Shown one piece after another: positions 31,141-41,050 of a DNA stretch of 52,641 nucleotides. The notes under the pieces are model-generated. The model saw only the letters and a list, made by a program, of their open reading frames with translations. It searched no databases and was not told where the DNA came from. The DNA comes from Frankia canadensis. GTDB taxonomy: Bacteria > Actinomycetota > Actinomycetes > Frankiales > Frankiaceae. Positions within the stretch are counted from its first letter, which is position 1, and the number at the start of each line of letters is the position of its first letter. The position numbers were made by a program, and so were the translations under genes. The DNA is taken from positions 1 to 52,641 of the forward strand of contig NZ_FZMO01000135.1 in assembly GCF_900197875.1 (NCBI RefSeq), written 5' to 3'.

Positions 31141-32727
31141 TCAGCTCTCACCGCGGCCCGCCGCATGCTCGGCGGGCCAGACGGTCCACTGGGTCACCGG
31201 CATCGCGGGGCGCCAGCCGGTGAAGCCCCCGACGGCACCCGCCCGGCTGACCGCGATCCGAACCAGGTCACCTCCCCGCCGGGCGTACCACGCGGCCAGC
31301 ACGGCTTCGGCTTCCAGGGTCACGGCGTTGACCACGAGCCGTCCCCGCCCTCGCAGCGCGGCCCAGCAGGCGTCCAACACGCCCTGGCCGGTCACCCCGC
31401 CCCCGATGAAGACCGCGTCCGGAACCGGCAGCCCCGCCAGGGCGCCCGGCGCGCGCCCCACCACCACCCGCAGCGACGCAACGCCGAGCGCGGCGGCGTT
31501 GCGCCGGATCCGGTCCGCGCGATCCGCCCGGACCTCCACCGCGATCGCGCGGCAGGACTCGTGGCTGCGCATCCACTCGATGGCGACGCTGCCCGACCCC
31601 GAGCCGACGTCCCAGAGCAGCTCGCCGGGGGCGGGCGCCAGCCGGGCCAGAGTCAGCGCCCGGATCTCCCGCTTCGTGATCTGGCCGTCGTGCTCGAAGA
31701 CCTCCTCGGGCAGCCCGGGGGTCCGCGCTCGGTGACCCGACGGGTGGTCGGCACGCGGCTCGACGGCCACGACGTTGAGATCCGAGGGTGGACGCAACCC
31801 CGGGTCCGACGCGGGAACGCCGGCGACCCCGGCCTCCCGCCAGCCGGCGCGGGCCCGCGCCCAGTCGGCCGCCGTCGCCCACTGTCGCGCCTCGTCCGCC
31901 GCTCCGAGCCGGTCCAGCACGGTCAGCTCACTGCCCGGGTAGCCCGCGTCGACGAGCAGATCCGCGAGGGCGCCGGGCGTGTCCCGGTCGGCGCTGAGGA
32001 CGAGCAGGCGGCGGCGGTCCGCCAGCACCGCCCGCACCCGCTCCAGGGGCCGGCCGACGGCACTCACGACGTCGACCTCCTCCCGCGCCCAGCCGAGCCT
32101 GGCGCACGCGAGCGACACCGACGACGGATGGGGCAGCACCCGAACCCGATCCGCGCCCAGCAGCCGGACCAGCGTGGTGCCGATCCCGTAGAACATCGGA
32201 TCGCCGCTGGCCAGCACGCTCACCTCGGACGGCGACCGGGCGGCGCCGCCGGGCAGGCCGGCGGTCCCGGCCGGTGACGCCGAGGGCGCGGGATCAGCCC
32301 GCGCACCGACGTCGACGGGGAGAATCCCGTGCTCCGCCAGCAGGCCCGGCAGGGCCGGCAGCAGCGGCGAGGGCCAGGGGATCCGACGTCCCACGACCAC
32401 GGCCGCGGCACCGGGCTCGGCAGGGGCACCGGGCTCGGCAGGGGCACCGGGCTCGGCAGGGGCACCGGGCTCGGGAAGGAGGTCGAGCTGACGGCGCGAA
32501 CCGAGGATCACGCGCGCGGCGGCCAGCGCCCGCCTGGCCGCCTGGGAGAGCCCGTCCCAGCCGTCCGCGCCGATGCCGATCACCGTGACCGACGCGCCGC
32601 GGATCGCCCCCGCCGACGCCGCCTCTGACGGGGCCGCCGACGGGGCCGCCGAGCCGCTCGGGTGGTCCGGGACGGAGACGGATCCTGACCCGGCCTGTTC
32701 TGACTCTGACCCAGCCTGTTCTGACAC
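31141..32727 (-). CDS. cobL: Precorrin-6Y C5,15-methyltransferase (decarboxylating), CbiE/CbiT fusion
   Basis: About 528 residues. The N-terminal half is a CbiE-type tetrapyrrole methylase (VIGIGADGWDGLS, LASGDPMFYGIGTTL, VLPHPSSVSLACARLGW). The C-terminal half is CbiT (ITKREIRALTLARLAPAPGELLWDVGSGSGSVAIEW, with the SAM-binding GSGSGS). It methylates C5 and C15 and decarboxylates precorrin-6Y on the way to cobalamin, fitting with a B12-dependent reductase in this window. The start is uncertain: GTG at 32727 gives a ~45-residue disordered leader; GTG at 32583 would truncate the first beta strand. An 18-bp tandem repeat (32407-32478) expands a linker. Confidence 0.88.
   Translation of the reverse strand: MSEQAGSESEQAGSGSVSVPDHPSGSAAPSAAPSEAASAGAIRGASVTVIGIGADGWDGLSQAARRALAAARVILGSRRQLDLLPEPGAPAEPGAPAEPGAPAEPGAAAVVVGRRIPWPSPLLPALPGLLAEHGILPVDVGARADPAPSASPAGTAGLPGGAARSPSEVSVLASGDPMFYGIGTTLVRLLGADRVRVLPHPSSVSLACARLGWAREEVDVVSAVGRPLERVRAVLADRRRLLVLSADRDTPGALADLLVDAGYPGSELTVLDRLGAADEARQWATAADWARARAGWREAGVAGVPASDPGLRPPSDLNVVAVEPRADHPSGHRARTPGLPEEVFEHDGQITKREIRALTLARLAPAPGELLWDVGSGSGSVAIEWMRSHESCRAIAVEVRADRADRIRRNAAALGVASLRVVVGRAPGALAGLPVPDAVFIGGGVTGQGVLDACWAALRGRGRLVVNAVTLEAEAVLAAWYARRGGDLVRIAVSRAGAVGGFTGWRPAMPVTQWTVWPAEHAAGRGES
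32407..32478. repeat. 18-bp tandem repeat inside cobL
   Basis: Units GGCACCGGGCTCGGCAGG begin at 32407, 32425, 32443 and 32461 (last one imperfect). They encode repeated GAPAEP hexapeptides inserted between early strands of the CbiE domain. Confidence 0.92.
32686..32727. repeat. 21-bp direct duplication at the cobL 5' end
   Basis: TGACCCGGCCTGTTCTGACTC and TGACCCAGCCTGTTCTGACAC follow each other (32686 and 32707). The second copy reaches the GTG proposed as the cobL start, so the number of copies would alter the N-terminus. Confidence 0.8.
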
Positions 32728-32860
32728 AGCCTGCGAGGTTAGCCGTTGCGCGGCGAACCGGCCCGCCACGCCCGCCGGGACCGTACCGTCGTGGAGGCGG
32801 GACGGCGGCCCGCGGCAGGTGGCCGCCCCCGCCGCCACGACGCGGCGAGAGGACGAGCCT

Positions 32861-34291
<1,431 letters not shown>

Positions 34292-36085
34292 CGCCGTCGC
34301 CGGTGGGCGGGATCGGGCCACCGGCCAGGCGCCGGTAGAACGGGCTGGCTGTCAGCAGATCCTCGTGGGTGCCCTGCGCCAGCACCCGGCCCTGGTCGAG
34401 GACGATCAGCTGGTCGGCCGCGCGGACCGTGGAGATGCGGTGGGCGATCACGAGCAGGGCGCGCTCCTCGGCGATGCCACGCATCACCCTGGTCAGCGCC
34501 CGTTCGTGGACGGCGTCGAGCTGGGCGGTGGGCTCGTCGAGGAGCAGGACGGCCGGCTTCGGCAGCAGCGCCCGGGCGATGGCGACCCGCTGCCGCTCCC
34601 CACCGGACAGCAACACACCGTGGTCTCCAACCGGGGTGTGCAGGCCGCGGGGCAGCCGCTCCACGAGCTCGGTCAGGCCGGCGGCTGACAGGACCCAGTC
34701 GATGTCCCGCGCGGGCGCGTCCGGGGCGGCGTAGACGATGTTGTCCAGCAGGGTGCCGTGCAGCACCGGCGTGTTCTGCTCGACGAGGTTCACCCAGCCG
34801 CGGGCCTCCTGACGCGACAGCGCGCACACGTCGCGGCCGGCGAACAGGATCTCCCCCTCGTCCGGCTCGTAGAACTGCTCGATCAGCTCCAGCACGGTCG
34901 ACTTGCCCGCGCCGGACGGTCCCACCAGCGCGACCTGCCCGCGCGTCGGCACCTGGAAGGAGATGCCGCGAAGCACCGGGATGGTCGTGTAGGCGAAGGT
35001 GACGTCGCGGAACTCGACCGCGGGGCGCGGCCCCGTCCCGGCGTCGCGGGCGCGCGCGGACGACACGGCGTACCCGGCAGGCCGCGGACGCACCGGGGCT
35101 GCCGGGACCGTCCGCAGTGGGCCGCGCAGCGCGGCGCCGTCGGACTCCCGCGGCAGGGTGAACACCGCGTTCACCCTGGCCAGCGCCCCCAGGCCACGCT
35201 GGATGGTGGCCGCGGACTCGACCAGCTGGGACAGCGGCATGACGAGGTAGGTGGCGTACAGCAGGAACGCGACGAGGCTGCCGAGCGTCGCCGAGCCCCG
35301 GGCGACCAGCACGCCGCCGACCAGCAGGACGACGAGCACGCTGCCCTGCACGGCCAGCTGCATCGCGGGCGCGATGATCGAGTCGAGTTTCGCCATCCGG
35401 ATGCCGGCCTGGTAGGCGGCGTCGGCGTGGGCGCCGATGCGCACGGCCTCCCGCCGCTCGGCCCGGTTCGCGCGCACGGTGCGCACCGCGGCGAGGGCGC
35501 GTTCCAGGTCGGCGGTCATCCCGCCGACGCTTGCCTGCCCGCGTTCCGACACGGCTCGGATGCGGCTCAGCGCGCCCAGCACCACCACGCCCGCGACCAT
35601 GACCACCCCGAGGACCAGCAGGAACAGCCACGGGTTCAGCCACACCATCAGCGCGATCGCCCCGACCACGCCGATCAGGCTGGTGACCAGCGCGGTGAAG
35701 CTGTAGGCGACGGCCTCGCGCACCACGGTCGTGTCGGCGTTGGCACGCGAGATCTGGTCACCGATCCGGCGGGTGTCCACCACCCGGACGCGCAGCCGCA
35801 GCAGGTGGTCGATCAGCCGGTGCCGAAGGCCCAGCAGCACTCCCTGGCCGGTGCGCTCCAGCAGGTAGTGACCCGCGGTGTCGATCACCGCCTGGCCGAC
35901 GAACAGGCCGAGCAGTGCTCCGATGAGCCACATCGGCACCCGGCCGTGCTGCGCGTTGTCGATCACCTTCATGACGAGCAGCGGCTGGAGCACACCGACG
36001 CCCGTACCGATCATGGTGAGGGAGGTCGCGGCGGCGACCGACCGGCGGTGACCGCGCAGCAGCGACCACAGCTCCCCGAGGCCCC

Positions 36086-36520
36086 TCACCATCGGACACG
36101 TCCTGGCCCCGCGCTGACCAGGGACCGCAGGTACCCGGGTGGCACGGACTCCCCCACCATGTCGCCCTCGGCCTCGACCCAGGCGTGGGCGGCGAACGGG
36201 GCGATGGTGCGCACGCCGACGCACCAGGTGGGCATCGTGCCGGCGCCGCGGCACAGCAGGGTGGTGGCGATCGACCGGGGCACGCATCCCCCGGCCCCCC
36301 GGCAGGTGAGGCTGACCGCCATGACGGCCTTGCGGGCGGCGAGCGCGGTGGGGTAGTCCGCCGGTCGGGCGCCGGCGGCGAGGCGCGTCAGCACCCGGCG
36401 GATCCGGGCCGGCGACTGGGTCGCGAGCAGCCGAGCCGCGCCCACGGCCGCCATCGCCCGGGCCCGGTCGACCGGACGCAGCACGACCTGTGGCTCCTCG
36501 ACCGCCATGGGAGCGGTCAC
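36086..36520 (-). CDS. Lasso peptide leader protease B2 (transglutaminase-like)
   Basis: 144 residues, the usual size of stand-alone B2. The Cys-His protease signature is present: GGCVPRS (Cys79) and AHAWVEAEGD (His112 with acidic partner just after). This family (PF13471 type) cuts the leader after the residue that follows the conserved Thr at -2. It acts with B1, which brings the leader. It overlaps B1 by 4 bp (ATGA) and D by 7 bp. An upstream helical region (LTRLAAGARPADYPTALAARKAV) is typical. Confidence 0.9.
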   Translation of the reverse strand: MTAPMAVEEPQVVLRPVDRARAMAAVGAARLLATQSPARIRRVLTRLAAGARPADYPTALAARKAVMAVSLTCRGAGGCVPRSIATTLLCRGAGTMPTWCVGVRTIAPFAAHAWVEAEGDMVGESVPPGYLRSLVSAGPGRVRW

Positions 36521-36903
36521 GGCCCGGCCTCCACCCGGGCCCGCGGGCCGCTCGCCTGCTCCGGCCCGGTCCCGCCCGTCTCCCGCGCCGGCCGGGCCAC
36601 GCCCGGGGCGGTTCCCGCCTCCCGGTCGGGCGAGTAGTCCGCCGGCGCCGCCGGTTCGAGGAGGCCGACATCGGTGAGCTGCGCGAGCAGCCCCTCGACG
36701 TCACGCCGAGCGGCCTCCGGCTCGACCTCGGCGGACGAGCACAGCTCGCGCACCGCCGCCGCCGTGTCGCCGCCGGCCAACATCACCCGCAGGACCAGAT
36801 CCGCCGTCGGGTTGAGCGTCCAGTACTGACCGTTGCCCGTGTGCAGGAGTACGGCTCCGTACTCCGTCGGCGCGCGCATGACGTCCGATCGCAATGCCAC
36901 CAT
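36517..36903 (-). CDS. Lasso peptide recognition protein B1 (PqqD-like RRE)
   Basis: 128 residues. The first ~85 match the PqqD-like RiPP recognition element: GAVLLHTGNGQYWTLNPTADLVLRVMLAGGD followed by a helix pair ending QLTDVGLLEP. Beyond it lies a ~40-residue disordered Pro/Gly/Ala tail, which standard B1 proteins (~80-90 residues) lack. It binds the YxxPxL leader motif and delivers the precursor to B2 and C. The ATG at 36903 is preceded by GGGAGG. It overlaps B2 by 4 bp. Confidence 0.9.
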   Translation of the reverse strand: MVALRSDVMRAPTEYGAVLLHTGNGQYWTLNPTADLVLRVMLAGGDTAAAVRELCSSAEVEPEAARRDVEGLLAQLTDVGLLEPAAPADYSPDREAGTAPGVARPARETGGTGPEQASGPRARVEAGP

Positions 36904-36932
36904 GATCCCTCCCGGTGTTCATGGCCGTTCGG

Positions 36933-38795
36933 TCAGCCGCGGCGGCGGCGCAGTGCGCGCAGCCACGCGTCGGTCGCGACCGTCGGTTGCAGGGCCTGCG
37001 CCCGGTGATCGGGGACGGGACCCCGCCGACACGCCTGTCTGAGCTCGTCCGGTTCCACCAGGCCCAGCTCGGCCAGCGGCGAGTCGTCGCACAACCGCAC
37101 GAGCACATCCCGGTTCGTGCGCAGCCCGCGATCCTCCTCCGCCGACGCGTCGGCCTTGGTCCGCCGGCGCAGGCACTCGGCCGGGACGACCTGGCGCATG
37201 GCCTCCTTGAGCAGCGGCTTGTACTCCCACGGCGAGCATCGCTCCTCCGGTCGTACGGCGAGCGCGGCGCGCACGACCCGCTCGTCGAGCAGCGGCGCGG
37301 CCAGGGGCGGGCCCAGCTGGTCCGCGATCTGGTCGAGGGCCCGGAACGTCCCCGCTGCGGCGCGGATGGCGAACAGGTCCGCGTGCTCGCAGCGCGTGGG
37401 TGCCAGCGGGACGGCGCGGCGGGCCGCGTCCGCGAAGGCGTCCGCGAGCAGTTCCAGGGCGGTGTCGGTCAGCCAGCCGGGGACGACGGGCGGCGGCGTC
37501 CAGTCCAGCGCGGTCAGAAAGGGTGCGCGCCGACGTCCGTCCAGCTCTCCGCGCCGGGCGGCGGCGATGGTGCGCGCCATGCCGCGCAGGCAGTCCTGAT
37601 AGCCGCGCGCCCGCATGCCGCGTGCGGTCGCGGCGAGCGGCCATCCCTGCTGGGCGCGGTGGCCGCGCAGGTGCCGCACCGCGGTCCAGGGCCTGCGGCG
37701 GGCGAGACCCGGCAGGTAGTTCGGCGATCCCCCGGCGATCTCGTCGCCACCGAACCCGGTCAGGTGGACGCGCGGGGTGTAGAGGGCGAGCCGCTCCAGG
37801 CCGGCACGCAGCTTCGCCCGGTCGACCAGCGCGATGGAGGGCCGGTCCAGCGATTCGTGGACGGCGGCGATGCCGTCGAAGACGAGGGGAAGAGCGGCCG
37901 AGGGCAGGATCTCCCGCGCGACGCCGGGCATCGCGGCGGCGGCCAGGGCGGCCCACTGTGCGTCGTCGTCCCCGGGATCGTGGGCGAGGCCCGTGAACGC
38001 GACGATCTCCGCCGGGCCTCTGGCGGCCAGCGCGCACACGGCGGTCGAGTCCAGCCCGCCCGACAGGTCGGCGCTGACGGTGTGCGCGCCCGCGACCCGG
38101 GCGGCCACCGCCTCGGCGAGCGCGGCCCGCAGGATCGGCGCGCCCTCGGCCATCGACCGTGCCGCGGCCGGGGCCCGCCACCAGCGCACCGCCTCGGCCC
38201 GCTCGTCGCGGCGCACGGCCAGGTAGTGGTCGGGCGGCAGCGCCTCGACCGACGACCAGGGCATCACCTCGTCCAGCGGGTACGGCGGCGACGGGTCCAG
38301 CAGCGACAGGGCCAGCGCGGTCAGGTCCAGCCGGGCGCCGGCGAGCTCGGCGAGCACGTCGGCGCGGTCGGCCGCCACCGACTGGCCGCCGATCCGCACC
38401 GAGAAGATCCTTCGGGTGCCGGTCGCGCTGCCCTGGATTCGCCGCTGCCCGTCGATCACGGCCACCAGGTGGTAGTCACCCGCGACCTCGCGCGCGACGT
38501 CCAGGTCGTGCACGGTGCGGGCGGCGACCAGCAGGCGCAGCAGATGACTCGGGCTGGCGGTGGCGCACCCGACGAGGGCCAGGCGCGAACGTCCCGCCGC
38601 CGCGACGACCATGGCGTCGTCGGGCCAGTCGCCCACCAGCCAGGGCCGGCCGGAGGGATGGCGCAGGACACGCCGCACGCCAGCCGGCACCACCACCGGA
38701 TCCCGGTCGGCCAGGACGACGAACCAGCAGCTGGGGCGGGGCAGGCGCGCCGATCGCTCGGCCGTGGCATGCCGGGCGGAGATCGCCGTGGTCAC
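36933..38795 (-). CDS. Lasso cyclase C (asparagine synthetase-like macrolactam synthetase)
   Basis: 620 residues, the size of full-length lasso cyclases. An N-terminal glutamine amidotransferase-like fold that has lost the catalytic N-terminal Cys is followed by the ATP pyrophosphatase domain with SADLSGGLDSTAVCAL, HLTGFGGDEIAGGSPNY and YKPLLKEAMRQVVPAECLRRRTKAD. It adenylates the acceptor side-chain carboxylate and forms the isopeptide with Gly1. It begins 15 bp after the precursor gene, so precursor and cyclase are one transcript. Next gene B1 follows after a 29-bp gap. Confidence 0.92.
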   Translation of the reverse strand: MTTAISARHATAERSARLPRPSCWFVVLADRDPVVVPAGVRRVLRHPSGRPWLVGDWPDDAMVVAAAGRSRLALVGCATASPSHLLRLLVAARTVHDLDVAREVAGDYHLVAVIDGQRRIQGSATGTRRIFSVRIGGQSVAADRADVLAELAGARLDLTALALSLLDPSPPYPLDEVMPWSSVEALPPDHYLAVRRDERAEAVRWWRAPAAARSMAEGAPILRAALAEAVAARVAGAHTVSADLSGGLDSTAVCALAARGPAEIVAFTGLAHDPGDDDAQWAALAAAAMPGVAREILPSAALPLVFDGIAAVHESLDRPSIALVDRAKLRAGLERLALYTPRVHLTGFGGDEIAGGSPNYLPGLARRRPWTAVRHLRGHRAQQGWPLAATARGMRARGYQDCLRGMARTIAAARRGELDGRRRAPFLTALDWTPPPVVPGWLTDTALELLADAFADAARRAVPLAPTRCEHADLFAIRAAAGTFRALDQIADQLGPPLAAPLLDERVVRAALAVRPEERCSPWEYKPLLKEAMRQVVPAECLRRRTKADASAEEDRGLRTNRDVLVRLCDDSPLAELGLVEPDELRQACRRGPVPDHRAQALQPTVATDAWLRALRRRRG

Positions 38796-38810
38796 CGCGG
38801 GCTCGGCCGG

Positions 38811-38999
38811 TCAGACGATGAATCCGCCGGCGACGAATCCACCATCACCGGGGCCGCCGCCGACAACGCCACCGTAGCCAGGCCCGCCCCAGCCGAACCG
38901 ACGGTGGAAGTAGTCATGGCCCCAGCCCCAGCGACCGCGGGTCACGTCGGAGAATCGGCCTGCCTGCGCCAGCCGCGGCGGCTCGTACATCGCCATCAT
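38811..38999 (-). CDS. Lasso peptide precursor A with unusually long glycine-rich core
   Basis: 62 residues. Leader (residues 1-21) has the B1-binding motif YEPPRL (Tyr5, Pro8, Leu10), then Gly14, Phe16 and Thr20, where Thr is at -2. Cleavage after Arg21 leaves a core that begins GRWGWGHDYFHRRFG. Gly1 and Asp8 (precursor residues 22 and 29) are placed for an eight-residue macrolactam ring, as in anantin, with matching Gly4, Trp5, Gly6 and Phe10. The predicted core is 41 residues; described ones are mostly 15-26. Residues 36-62 are mostly Gly with bulky Trp37, Tyr42, Phe55 and Phe60. AGGAGG precedes the ATG. The bulky ring-threading plug (perhaps Phe/Arg at core 10-13) is inference. Confidence 0.88.
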   Translation of the reverse strand: MMAMYEPPRLAQAGRFSDVTRGRWGWGHDYFHRRFGWGGPGYGGVVGGGPGDGGFVAGGFIV

Positions 39000-39060
39000 G
39001 GGTTCGTCCCTCCTCGGGTGGGTCCGTCGGCCGGGGCAGGGGACGACCCGATGCGCGGAG

Positions 39061-39092
39061 TTGATACCCGGCGTGGGTTCAGCGTGGGTTCA
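39061..39092 (-). promoter_or_regulatory. Candidate SARP operator and promoter of the lasso operon
   Basis: On the minus strand TGAACCC occurs at 39092-39086 and 39081-39075, with ACGC between, an 11-bp period. Eight bases after the second heptad is TATCAA (39066-39061), a possible -10 element. SARP regulators typically bind such heptads 11 bp apart with the last one 8 bp from the -10. The first three bases of the first heptad are the SARP stop codon. The precursor start lies 62 bp downstream. Confidence 0.65.
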
Positions 39093-40070
39093 CCGGCTGT
39101 GCGCGTCCGCGGGTCCGGAGCGGGCTCCGGGACAGTCCGGTTCCGCCTCCAGCACATGCTGGTGGACGCGGCGCAGCGCGACGCCGGGCTCGATGCCGAA
39201 GTCCGCCACGAGGCGTCGATGGAGGGTGCGGTACTCGCTGAGCGCCTCGGCCCGGCGGCCGCTGCGCTCCAGCGCGACGAGCAGCTGCGCCCACAGCCGC
39301 TCGCGGGTCGGGAACTCGAGGGTGAACGCGCGCAGCACGGGCAGCACCTCGTCGAACTCGCCGAGCGCGAGCCGCGCGTCGATGAGGTCCTCGTGCACCG
39401 CCCACCGGGATTCCTCCAGGCGCAGGCTTTCGGTTCCGGCCACCTCGGCGGGCAGCTCGTCGAACGCGTCGCCCCGCCACCAGCCGAGGGCTCGTTCGAA
39501 CAGGCCCACCGCGCGGCGCGGCGATCCGTCCCGGACCGCGGCGCGGCCTCGCTCGACATCCTGCTCGAACCGGACGAGGTCGATCTCGTCGGGCTGGACG
39601 ATCAGGCGGTAGTGGCCGGGCCGGCTCTCGATTCGTCCCGGTCCCACCGGCCGGAACAGCACCCCCGAACCAGGGCCGACTGCCGCCACGTGCCGACGGT
39701 CCGCGGGGGCGCCGGGCGGTGGGGGCAGCGTGTGGCGCAGCTCCGAGAGGTAGGTCTTGATGTTCCCGAGAGCCGAGCGCGGCGGCGAGTCCTGCCACAG
39801 CGCCAGCCGCATCTCCTCGATGGACGTCCAGCGGTCCGCGTGCAGCAGCAGCGTCAGCAGCAGCGCCCTCTTCTTGCGTTGGTCGATGCGCACCTGGTCC
39901 CCTGACGGACGCCAGACCTCCAGCGGCCCCAGCACGGCGAACAGCGCGCCGGGCCCGCGCCAGCGGGTGGCGGAGCCGCCCCACGACGAGGGCTCCACGA
40001 CGGACATGCCGGGAACCCGAGGTCCGCACCGGATGGCCAGATCCGGCACGGTCGCGCGCTCGTCGACCAT
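39090..40070 (-). CDS. SARP-family transcriptional activator (pathway-specific)
   Basis: 326 residues. After a 40-residue N-terminal extension comes an OmpR-like winged helix (AVLGPLEVWRPSGDQVRI, KKRALLLTLLLHADRWTSIEEMRLALW, LGNIKTYLSELRHTL) and then a bacterial transcriptional activation (BTAD) TPR domain (IDLVRFEQDVERGRAAV, ESRWAVHEDLIDARLALGEFDEVLPVLRAFTLEFPTRERLWAQLLVAL, split by me from the full domain). This is the DnrI/ActII-4 type, an activator of antibiotic clusters. The ATG at 40070 has AAGGA 5 bases upstream. It sits immediately upstream of the lasso precursor on the same strand, and a fitting binding site overlaps its own stop codon. Confidence 0.9.
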   Translation of the reverse strand: MVDERATVPDLAIRCGPRVPGMSVVEPSSWGGSATRWRGPGALFAVLGPLEVWRPSGDQVRIDQRKKRALLLTLLLHADRWTSIEEMRLALWQDSPPRSALGNIKTYLSELRHTLPPPPGAPADRRHVAAVGPGSGVLFRPVGPGRIESRPGHYRLIVQPDEIDLVRFEQDVERGRAAVRDGSPRRAVGLFERALGWWRGDAFDELPAEVAGTESLRLEESRWAVHEDLIDARLALGEFDEVLPVLRAFTLEFPTRERLWAQLLVALERSGRRAEALSEYRTLHRRLVADFGIEPGVALRRVHQHVLEAEPDCPGARSGPADAHSR

Positions 40071-40226
40071 GATGATCCTTGTCGGTCGGAGATCCTCAGC
40101 AGACGGAGAATCTTTCCCGGGCGGACCCCGTACTCGTCTGCCTGCGGGGACCGGCGGCCCAGGTGGGCCGGTGCAGGGAATACCCCGGGCGGCGCGCGGG
40201 TAGTCCTGCCATGCGTCGGACACGCG

Positions 40227-40269
40227 ACGGCGCCGCCCATGGGTCGGGAACACCCACGGGCGGCGCCGT
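40227..40269 (-). terminator. Strong hairpin after lysozyme-like gene
   Basis: ACGGCGCCGCCC (40227-40238) and GGGCGGCGCCGT (40258-40269) are perfectly complementary, and an inner GGGT/ACCC extends the stem. It starts 25 bases after the stop codon at 40295 and should insulate the SARP/lasso transcript from read-through. Confidence 0.8.
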
Positions 40270-40294
40270 GACACGCACCGCCGTCGGCCTGGCG

Positions 40295-41050
40295 CTAAAG
40301 CCCGAGGCTCGCGCTGGTCTGCGGCCCGACCACACCGTCCACCAGCAGCCCATGCTTGAGCTGGTAGTCCCTCACCATGTGGTTCGTCTGGTAGCCGAAC
40401 TGCCCGTCGACCTGGATCGGGTAACCGAGGTCCGCGAGCTTCTGCTGGATGCGCCGGACGTCGTCGCGATAGCCCAGCCCGCTGACCAGCGACGGGTAGC
40501 CGGCGGCCTTCGCGACCGGCGCGGCGACCTGCGCGGCGACCGGCGCGGCTGTGTAGGAGATGGTGCGGATGGCCGCGCCGCCGCCCACCGCGCTCGCGGC
40601 CGCCTGACCGCGCGCGGTGAAGCGGGTGTACATGCCGTTGGTCCAGGTGCTCCAGGCGCGGACGCCCTGACTGGAGCAGACCTGCTTGGCCGCCCAGGCG
40701 TTGGTGGCCGGGTCGTAGAGGTTGCGTGAGCCCACCCAGCCGGCGTGCGCCCGCATGTTGATCTGCCAGAGGCCGCGGGAGTCCTCGCCCGCGGTGGCGT
40801 GCGCGAAGGTGTTCCCACCGGACTCGGCGAGGGCCACGGCCACCCAGGTCGACAGCGGCACCCCGCTGCATCCGGACAGGCCGGCGTTCGCGGCCACCTG
40901 GGCGATCGTCACGTCGGACACCGCGCCGGTGGCAGCGCTCGCGGGACCCGCCGTGGCGAGCATGCTGACGCCCGCGCCGAGCACGCCGGCCGCGGCGATG
41001 GTGGCGCCCCGGCGCCGCGCCGCGCGCTTACGATGCTTTCCCTTAGCCAT
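40295..41050 (-). CDS. Secreted transglycosylase-like cell-wall hydrolase with peptidoglycan-binding domain
   Basis: 251 residues. A basic N-terminus (AKGKHRKRAARRRG) and hydrophobic stretch ending ASA form a signal peptide. Residues ~45-150 resemble an SLT/lysozyme-like domain (STWVAVALAESGGNT with the catalytic Glu, AGEDSRGLWQINMRAH, YDPATNAWAAKQV). The C-terminal ~65 residues are a peptidoglycan-binding_1 domain (DVRRIQQKLADLGYPIQVDGQFG). It should act on peptidoglycan outside the cell, like Rpf-type proteins. The ATG at 41050 follows a ~680-base leader that carries a c-di-AMP riboswitch, so expression probably responds to that nucleotide. Followed by a strong terminator. Confidence 0.9.
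   Translation of the reverse strand: MAKGKHRKRAARRRGATIAAAGVLGAGVSMLATAGPASAATGAVSDVTIAQVAANAGLSGCSGVPLSTWVAVALAESGGNTFAHATAGEDSRGLWQINMRAHAGWVGSRNLYDPATNAWAAKQVCSSQGVRAWSTWTNGMYTRFTARGQAAASAVGGGAAIRTISYTAAPVAAQVAAPVAKAAGYPSLVSGLGYRDDVRRIQQKLADLGYPIQVDGQFGYQTNHMVRDYQLKHGLLVDGVVGPQTSASLGL

Noticed and set aside
32573-32860. Longer start for the MatB-like gene
   Set aside because: The extra ~95 residues cover the cobL leader, are low-complexity and have no family match; GTG at 32861 has a proper ribosome binding site.
39000-39089. Second lasso precursor between SARP and A
   Set aside because: No frame with a YxxPxL leader motif exists there.
36915-39905. 996-codon plus-strand frame over the lasso cluster
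   Set aside because: Antisense to cyclase, precursor and SARP genes, all of which have clear family motifs.
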